This document shows positions 27,117 to 32,366 of a DNA stretch of 32,366 bases, piece by piece. The notes under the pieces are model-generated. The model saw nothing but the letters and a program-made list of their open reading frames with translations. It searched no databases and was not told the origin of the DNA. Source of the DNA: Halalkalibacterium ligniniphilum. GTDB taxonomy: Bacteria > Bacillota > Bacilli > Bacillales > Bacillaceae_D. The first letter of the stretch is position 1; each line of letters begins with the position of its first letter. Both the position numbers and the translations under genes were made by a program. The stretch lies in contig NZ_ANNK01000041.1 of the NCBI RefSeq assembly GCF_000334155.1, forward strand, positions 1 to 32,366, written 5' to 3'.

Positions 27117-27322
27117 CCTCATCAAAAAGGTGAGGTAGAGGTGCGAATTTCATCAGTAGATCCTCGGAGAATGACACCGGTGATGGGGGTTGAAAGGGGA
27201 ATTTGCCGAAGTGAAAGAGCGTGTCAACCACTCTTTTGCTGGGGCTGTATTGAATAAGTACAGCACTGTCACAGTGATTATGAGATGATCTGTGGAGTAC
27301 TACTGTTGAGATGGGGAGACAA
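27117..27322 (+). ncRNA. lysine (L-box) riboswitch
   Basis: L-box core elements appear in order: GGTAGAGGTGCGAA (27132-27145), CAGTAGATCC, GGGGAATTTGCCGAAGTG, GTATTGAATAAGTACAGC, ACTGTCACAGTGATTATGAG and GTGGAGTACTACTG. P1 can pair GGTAG with CTACT. These match the lysC leader of B. subtilis segment by segment. A leading hairpin CCTCATC/GGTGAGG (27117-27135) may compete with P1. Lysine binding is expected to favour the downstream terminator. Confidence 0.93.
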
Positions 27323-27331
27323 CTTGCGACG

Positions 27332-27372
27332 AAGAGCAACGATGGATCAGACCGCCATCTTTGCTCTTTTTT
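27332..27372 (+). terminator. lysine-riboswitch-controlled terminator
   Basis: AAGAGCAA then GATGG (27332-27345) pairs with CCATC then TTGCTCTT (27355-27368). One base is bulged, and a T tract follows. Confidence 0.88.
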
Positions 27373-27383
27373 CATTTTTGTGG

Positions 27384-27402
27384 AAAAAGCGACGGAGCTT
27401 CA
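27384..27402. repeat. copy of the GACGGAGCTTC repeat
   Basis: AAAAAGCGACGGAGCTTCAA shares GACGGAGCTTC and its A-rich left flank with the 3' arm of the hairpin at 24094-24132. It lies directly after the riboswitch terminator. Confidence 0.4.
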
Positions 27403-27755
27403 AGGCAGTGAGAAAGCAAAGAAGGTTTGCTTTAACTTTGGAACTACTTTCTAACGCTGTGAGGGATGTAACTACTCATGAGAGTAAGGATTTAACAATA
27501 AACTATTAAAAAGCAGCATTCCTGTAATGGGGAAGCGACCGTGAGTGATGTGGAGATTACTAGGCACGGTCTTACCTTTTCATTACCAAACGATCTCAGT
27601 TTGACCGTTAGGATGGATTTTCTTCTGTAAGAAATTTTGATTTATTCTACTTCTATCCAGTAGCTTTGGCGAGATTACGCTGCGGTGCTTATGAATCTTT
27701 AAGAATACACGAGTATTCATGAGAAAATTAAACTTTATTGAGGGGGGTTTTTACG
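27403..27755 (+). other. long structured leader before the NhaC-type gene
   Basis: No gene is evident. GACCGTG (27537-27543) and CACGGTC (27565-27571) form perfect 7-bp arms, with inner AGTGAT/ATTACT pairing. GAATAC and GTATTC (27703-27718) form a 4-base-loop palindrome just before the ribosome site GAGGGGGG. These could be a second control point downstream of the riboswitch, but no known element is recognised. Confidence 0.4.
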
Positions 27756-29298
27756 ATGGAACCATCGATTTTGTCCTTACTTCCACCAATTTTATCTCTT
27801 TTGTTGGTAATTTTGACAAAAAAAGTTCTATTATCCTTAGGGATTGGGATCATCGTCGGTTCACTTATGCTTAATGGATTTAATCCAGTAGAAAGCATCA
27901 TGCAAATATTTACTATTTTTGCTGGGATCTTTGTCGTGGACGGAGCCATCAATGATTGGGAACTTTATATTATCTTTTTCTTACTACTTCTAGGAATGAT
28001 GGCTTCATTCATCGCTTTTTCTGGTGGCAGTCAAGCATTCGGAGAGTGGGCGATCAAGCGTGTCAAAACGAGAAGGGGTGCTCAACTTTTACCAATCTTT
28101 TTAGGGTTTTTAGTATTTATTGATGATTATTTTAACAGCATTCTAGTTGGGAATGTTAGCCGCCCTCTTACTGACAGGCATCGTGTATCTCGTGCGAAGC
28201 TTGCCTATTTTGTTGATTCTACCTCCGCACCCGTGTGTGTGATTGCTCCACTTTCAAGCTGGGGAGCATACATCATTACAATCATTGCTGGGGTCCTAAC
28301 AACTCATGGAGTAACGGAGTATGGTTCATTGCAAGCATTTATCCTCATGATTCCTATGAATTTATACGCACTGATTGCCCTCGCACTTATTTTGGCAGTG
28401 GCTTGGTTTAATTTAGATATTGGTGCTATGAAAATACATGAGAAGCGCGCAATTCAAACGGGACAGCTTGTTGACCCGGATAAAAAGCCACTTGCTGGAG
28501 TGCAGGAAGAAATCCAATCAAGTAAAAAAGGAACCATTGGTGATTTGGTTTGGCCGATTATTACGTTAGTTGTAGTGACGGTTTTCTTTATGGTCTTAAC
28601 GGGTATTCAAGGTACGGATGGGGAAGTGAGCTTACTTTCCATTTTTGAAAATACAGATGTTTCTGGTTCGCTTGTGTATGGAGGAATCGCCGGATTCATT
28701 ACAGCTCTGATTTTTAATCTTAGAAAAAAAGTAACTTGGACAGAAGTGACCCGTACGAGTTGGGCTGGAATTCAATCAATGCTTCCAGCAATCTATATCC
28801 TTATCTTAGCTTGGATCATTATTGAGATTATCGGAGATTTAGGGACAGGACAATATTTAGCCTCGTTAGTTGATGGAAACGTTAGCCCGGTATTATTACC
28901 TGCTATCTTGTTTCTCATCGCTGCGTTTACGGCCTTTTCAACAGGAACATCTTGGGGGGACTTTTGGTGTGCTGCTTCCCATTGCAGGAGAGATTGCAGC
29001 GGTTGTAGACATTACGATGATGCTGCCAATGCTAGCGGCTGGTTTAGCGGGGTCCATTTTTGGCGACCATTGTTCACCGATTTCAGATACGACGATTCTC
29101 TCTTCAGCGGGGGCAGGGAGCCATCATATTGATCACGTGCTCACACAGCTACCTTATGCCATCATAGCAGCTGTAATTAGCTTCCTCTCATATATTGCAT
29201 TAGGTTTGTCAGGCAGCATTATTGTAGGGTTGCTTGCGGCTTTTGCTTTACTTGTCGTGACAATCCTTGTTTTGAAACGAATCTCTGTTATGAAATGA
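27756..29298 (+). pseudogene. NhaC-family Na+/H+ antiporter-like transporter (possible lysine transporter), one-base frameshift
   Basis: Two frames together give about 513 residues of one NhaC-superfamily (COG1757-type) membrane transporter. Frame 1 begins MEPSILSLLPPILSLLLVIL and contains LVFIDDYFNSILVGNVSRPL. It continues to about AFSTGTSWG, then the frame changes and reads TFGVLLPIAGEIAAVVDITM, then GDHCSPISDTTILSSAGAGS. The shift lies in a G6 run at 28954-28959; five G residues would restore the frame. Homopolymer slippage, sequencing error or true inactivation are all possible. It sits under a lysine riboswitch, and lysine-riboswitch-linked NhaC homologues have been proposed as lysine transporters (LysW). 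ATG at 27756 follows GAGGGGGG. Confidence 0.8.
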
Positions 29299-29307
29299 TT
29301 TAATAAG

Positions 29308-29340
29308 AACCGCCTCTTCTTATTTCGAGGCGGTTTAATC
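29308..29340 (+). terminator. terminator of the NhaC-type gene
   Basis: AACCGCCTC and GAGGCGGTT are perfect 9-bp arms around a 10-base loop. TTTAATC follows. It starts about 10 bases after the stop codon. Confidence 0.8.
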
Positions 29341-29419
29341 GTTAATTAAGTTTTATCGATTTAAAAAAAGCTTATTTTTATAAAAAATACAGTAATCGAG
29401 TTTTTTCGACAAAAAATCT

Positions 29420-29448
29420 TTGACATGCTTCAACCTAATTACTATAAT
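29420..29448 (+). promoter_or_regulatory. consensus sigma-A promoter P1 of the NSS transporter
   Basis: TTGACA and TATAAT with exactly 17 bp between them. This is a perfect consensus promoter 200 bases upstream of the transporter start. Confidence 0.8.
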
Positions 29449-29556
29449 GAGATAATGAATTGTCTGATAAATTGTAAGGGGCATTATAGACTAGGATAAG
29501 CTGGATGATAGGAAATCTAACTAGCTATTTGCTATGCGGAAAGTTGTCAAATAATT

Positions 29557-29585
29557 TTGACAAAAACTATCCTAGCATATATACT
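29557..29585 (+). promoter_or_regulatory. second sigma-A promoter P2 of the NSS transporter
   Basis: TTGACA (29557-29562) and TATACT (29580-29585), 17 bp apart, about 65 bases before the ATG. Its spacer contains TATCCTAG (29568-29575). This is the complement of CTAGGATA at 29491-29498, so a transcript from P1 could fold back over P2. The leader between them shows no recognised riboswitch. Confidence 0.75.
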
Positions 29586-29650
29586 AAACTTGTAATTTTC
29601 AGAATAAACTATTTTTGTAAATGTATTCGTTAAGAAAGGAGATTAATTCT

Positions 29651-31165
29651 ATGAGTCAAAGAGAACAGTGGGGAACACGGGCTGGCTTCGTATTAGCAGC
29701 GATTGGTTCTGCAGTTGGGTTGGGAAACATTTGGCGATTTCCTTACGTCGCTTATGAAAATGGCGGTGGTGCTTTCTTTTTACCTTATTTATTTGCACTT
29801 TTAACGGCGGGTATTCCGCTCTTAATCATGGAATTCACGTTAGGTCATAAATATCGGGGGTCTGCACCGCTAACGTACGCAAGGCTTAATAGAAAGACAG
29901 AGTGGATTGGCTGGTGGCAAGTAGCGATAGCGTTTGTCATTTCTACGTACTACGCAGTCATTATTGCATGGGCGATCTCGTACACGTATTTTTCCTTTAA
30001 CCAGAGCTGGGGAGAAGACGCCGAAGGATTCCTTTTTGGAAACTATCTTCAGTTAGGGGAAGTAGGAAGCTTGGGTTCATTAGTACCAGGTGTTTTCTAT
30101 CCGCTTCTTCTCGTCTGGATTGTTACGCTAGGTGTTTTGTTTAAAGGTGTTAAAAAAGGGATTGAGGTTGCGAATCGTATCTTTATCCCATTGTTAGTTA
30201 TTATGTTCTTAATGCTCGTGATTCGTGCTGTTACCCTTGAAGGAGCTGCTGTTGGACTCGATGCATTTTTCAGACCAGATTGGACAGAGATTCTGTCTCC
30301 TGGCGTTTGGGTGGCTGCCTATGGTCAAATTTTCTTTAGCTTATCAATTGCTTTTGCGATTATGATTACGTACTCTAGTTACCTTCCGAAGAAAGCAGAT
30401 ATTAACAACAATGCTTTTATTACGGGCTTCAGTAACTCTGGATTTGAGCTATTAGCGGGTATTGGCGTATTTGCAGCGCTTGGTTTTATGGCGACGGCTT
30501 CAGGAGTTGGTGTAGAGGAAGTGGCAGCTGCAGGGATTGGACTTGCCTTTGTTGTCTTCCCGCAAATTATTAACACGTTCCCAGGATTAAATGGTCTGTT
30601 CGGTGTGTTATTTTTCGGGTCCCTTGTCTTAGCGGGATTAACATCTTTGATTTCAATTGTTGAAACGTATGTAGCTGGACTTCAAGACAAATTTAAAATA
30701 TCCCGTGCAAAAGCAGTTGCTTTTGGTGGTGGGCTATCAGCAATCCTTTCTTTGCTCTATGCAACACAAGGTGGGTTATACCTTCTTGATGCAGCTGATT
30801 ACTTTATTAACCAATTTGGGATCGCAGTTGCGGGTCTCGTGTCTGTTATTATTGTAGCTTGGTTTTTAAAGAAGCTTCCATCCCTTCAAAGCCATGCAAA
30901 TAATGTTTCTGATTTCCGCACTGGCTTATGGTGGAAAGTATGCCTAGGGGTTGTTACACCACTTGTGCTTGGGTTTATGGGTATTCAAAATTTAATCAAT
31001 AATATTCGAGAGAATTATGGAGACTATCCTTCTTCTTTCCTTTTATACACAGGTTGGGGTGTTGCTATTGGTGTCGTTGTTATCGGCTTCATCTTTACGG
31101 CCTTTAAGTGGGATAAAAATAGTCTTGGTGTGCCAACGGACAGTCAAAGCAAAGGAGCTGAATAA
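29651..31165 (+). CDS. sodium-dependent transporter, NSS (SNF) family
   Basis: This 504-residue transporter has 11 or 12 membrane segments. The NSS sodium and substrate site in unwound helix 1 is visible as GSAVGLGNIWRFPY at residues 19-32, followed by NGGGAFFLPY. Members import amino acids with sodium. Its immediate neighbour is a small MetS-like subunit, which in Corynebacterium pairs with a methionine/alanine NSS importer (MetP, not the ABC MetP). That makes methionine or alanine reasonable candidate substrates. The ATG at 29651 follows AAAGGAG; a ten-residue upstream extension is unnecessary. Confidence 0.88.
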   Translation: MSQREQWGTRAGFVLAAIGSAVGLGNIWRFPYVAYENGGGAFFLPYLFALLTAGIPLLIMEFTLGHKYRGSAPLTYARLNRKTEWIGWWQVAIAFVISTYYAVIIAWAISYTYFSFNQSWGEDAEGFLFGNYLQLGEVGSLGSLVPGVFYPLLLVWIVTLGVLFKGVKKGIEVANRIFIPLLVIMFLMLVIRAVTLEGAAVGLDAFFRPDWTEILSPGVWVAAYGQIFFSLSIAFAIMITYSSYLPKKADINNNAFITGFSNSGFELLAGIGVFAALGFMATASGVGVEEVAAAGIGLAFVVFPQIINTFPGLNGLFGVLFFGSLVLAGLTSLISIVETYVAGLQDKFKISRAKAVAFGGGLSAILSLLYATQGGLYLLDAADYFINQFGIAVAGLVSVIIVAWFLKKLPSLQSHANNVSDFRTGLWWKVCLGVVTPLVLGFMGIQNLINNIRENYGDYPSSFLLYTGWGVAIGVVVIGFIFTAFKWDKNSLGVPTDSQSKGAE

Positions 31166-31167
31166 TC

Positions 31168-31290
31168 ATGAGTGGAAGTGCGATTATTATGATGATTATC
31201 GGTATTGTCTTAATATGGGGTGGCATGGTTCTTAGTATTGCCAATGCAGTAAGGGTATCGAAACAGAAAAAAGCGAGCAATGAATCGTAA
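31168..31290 (+). CDS. MetS-type small subunit of the NSS transporter
   Basis: This 40-residue protein, MSGSAIIMMIIGIVLIWGGM and then VLSIANAVRVSKQ, has one hydrophobic helix and a basic tail. Such small proteins are encoded directly after methionine/alanine NSS importers. The ATG lies two bases after the transporter stop, with AAAGGAG upstream, so translation is coupled. A terminator follows. Confidence 0.8.
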   Translation: MSGSAIIMMIIGIVLIWGGMVLSIANAVRVSKQKKASNES

Positions 31291-31299
31291 CGACTAAAT

Positions 31300-31340
31300 G
31301 AGGCTGGCTCAGCAAATGTGTTGAGCTCAGCCTCTTTTTT
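31300..31340 (+). terminator. terminator of the NSS operon
   Basis: GAGGCTG (31300-31306) and CAGCCTC (31328-31334) pair, with inner CTCA/TGAG, and then TTTTTT. It lies 10 bases after the small gene. The 145 bases that follow hold only a small TGAGCT/AGCTCA palindrome near 31374-31392. Confidence 0.85.
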
Positions 31341-31484
31341 GTATGCAGAAACGTACTATGAAATAATCAAGCTTGAGCTCCTAACAGCTCAGAGCATTGT
31401 CACCCCTTCACAAAACAAAAAATGCTTGGTGTTTGTCAGCGTTTCAGTGAACGGTGTGCCATAAGCAAGTGTCTTACTTCTTTC

Positions 31485-32366
31485 TTATTTTTTCTTTCTT
31501 CGCTCTTGGTATGCTTTTCGTTCCCAGCTTTTTAAGGCAGGGTACGGATCGAAGGACCACTCCGTATAGCCAGTATCCCGGTACATTCCGTAATGAAGAT
31601 GAGGAGGAAATTTTCCTTGTGTTCCAGGCTTCCCGTAGCCAGAGCTACCGACATAGCCGATCACATCACCAGGAGCTACAATGGTCCCTTCCTCAATCCC
31701 CTTTTCAAATCCACTCAAATGGGCGTAGTAATGATAAATGTTGTCGGTATCACGAATGCCGACGCGCCAGCCTCCGTATTTATTCCAGCCTTTAATTTCC
31801 ACGATCCCATAAGCGGTCGCCAGTACAGGAACGTGGTAGCCAGCAAAAATATCAGTCCCTTCATGAATGCGTCGGCCGCCCCAGCCGCGCCTGTCTCCCC
31901 ATGTATCTCGGTAACTATAGTCGTATTGGAGAGGCATGGGGAACGTATGCTTTGATAAATCAAGCCTGTTAAATTTTTTATAAACCTTTGCGTGTCCTGA
32001 GATGATCGCAACACTTTGCTCGCGCTGGTAATATTCCCAAAGAGCGATACGAAAATCTTCTTCTTTAAAGCCAAATTTCTCGAGGTATTGAGCAATGGAG
32101 TACAACACATCTTCGTCGTTCATTCGATCGGCGATTCCATCACCGTTCCCGTCAAGCCCCATTCCATCAAAAAGACTAATCGATAAGGGGTCGGTGTCTT
32201 CCATATTTGGGTTAAGGGGACCAACCCATTGTTGGGGAGAGAAATAAATCCCGATGACGCCTTCTTCTGTTGGACGGTCTTTCTGTGTCCGTCGCACCCC
32301 CCGTTCATAGGCATCAACCGCTGCAAGAAAGTACCAAGGAACGTTTGTAATGGCTTCTGTTTTTTT
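31485..32366 (-). CDS. lytH: M23 sporulation peptidase LytH (partial, N-terminus outside window)
   Basis: This minus-strand gene runs off the right edge; 293 residues are visible, starting in frame with KTEAITNVPWYFLAAVDAYE. The N-terminal half contains NMEDTDPLSISLFDGMGLDG and a transglycosylase-like DDVLYSIAQYLEKFG segment. The C-terminal M23 zinc peptidase domain has GGRRIHEGTDIFAGYHVPVL, then IYHYYAHLSGF, then the HxH motif FPPHLHYGMY. The order matches B. subtilis LytH (YunA), an L-Ala-D-Glu peptidase shaping spore cortex peptidoglycan in the mother cell. It converges on the NSS operon. The stop is at 31485-31487. No upstream promoter can be seen. Confidence 0.88.
   Translation of the reverse strand, partial: KKTEAITNVPWYFLAAVDAYERGVRRTQKDRPTEEGVIGIYFSPQQWVGPLNPNMEDTDPLSISLFDGMGLDGNGDGIADRMNDEDVLYSIAQYLEKFGFKEEDFRIALWEYYQREQSVAIISGHAKVYKKFNRLDLSKHTFPMPLQYDYSYRDTWGDRRGWGGRRIHEGTDIFAGYHVPVLATAYGIVEIKGWNKYGGWRVGIRDTDNIYHYYAHLSGFEKGIEEGTIVAPGDVIGYVGSSGYGKPGTQGKFPPHLHYGMYRDTGYTEWSFDPYPALKSWERKAYQERRKKK

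Noticed and set aside
28951-28965. Programmed frameshifting in the NhaC-type gene
   Set aside because: The run TGGGGGGA is not a known slippery heptamer with a downstream stimulatory hairpin, and this family does not use programmed shifts. Slippage mutation or sequencing error is simpler.
29449-29560. Known riboswitch class in the NSS leader
   Set aside because: I compared it by eye with glycine, guanidine, c-di-AMP and purine consensus motifs and found no match.

Overview
The window looks like chromosome of a Bacillaceae bacterium. The neighbourhood is syntenic with the Bacillus subtilis yus-yur-yun region: yusU, CotF-like coat genes, fadNAE, yusI, gcvH, metNPQ, yurZ, sufCDSUB, yunF-yunE-yunD-yunC, yunB and lytH. 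Shine-Dalgarno (SD) sites are strong and TTG starts are frequent. Spore coat and sporulation genes are present. An acidic MetQ linker and two sodium-type secondary transporters suggest, but do not prove, an alkaliphile or haloalkaliphile. I see no phage, CRISPR, rRNA or tRNA.

Layout. 1-2450 holds a dispersed-repeat fragment, a dead ABM-fold monooxygenase gene and a minus-strand GntR-ABC transporter operon. 2583-3509 holds yusU convergent with two spore-coat genes. 3670-9307 is the FadR-type fatty acid beta-oxidation operon fadN-fadA-fadE with its operator. 9445-10296 carries yusI and gcvH. 10343-13700 carries a decayed ORF and a SAM riboswitch controlling the methionine ABC importer metNPQ. 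13721-15408 is mostly non-coding, with a dispersed repeat, yurZ and one small ORF. 15409-20823 is the iron-sulfur cluster operon sufC-sufD-sufS-sufU-sufB. 20856-24638 is yunF-yunE-yunD-yunC. 24733-26150 is thyA-dfrA, lying between yunC and yunB. 26169-26976 is yunB. 27062-29336 is a lysine riboswitch followed by an NhaC-family transporter gene broken by a one-base frameshift. 29420-31340 is a sodium:neurotransmitter-symporter-family transporter with its 40-residue partner. The window ends inside the sporulation peptidase gene lytH on the minus strand.

How the parts work together. The methionine (SAM riboswitch) and probable lysine (lysine riboswitch) uptake genes are controlled by metabolite-sensing RNA terminators. 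Fatty acid degradation is probably controlled by a FadR palindrome in the fadN leader. thyA and dfrA form a translationally coupled pair for dTMP synthesis and folate recycling.

The most interesting regulatory element is between dfrA and yunB. The terminator of thyA-dfrA appears to contain a sigma-E-like promoter in its loop and 5' arm, and the yunB Shine-Dalgarno sequence in its 3' arm. Read-through transcripts would then hide the yunB ribosome site, while sigma-E transcripts would start inside the hairpin and expose it.
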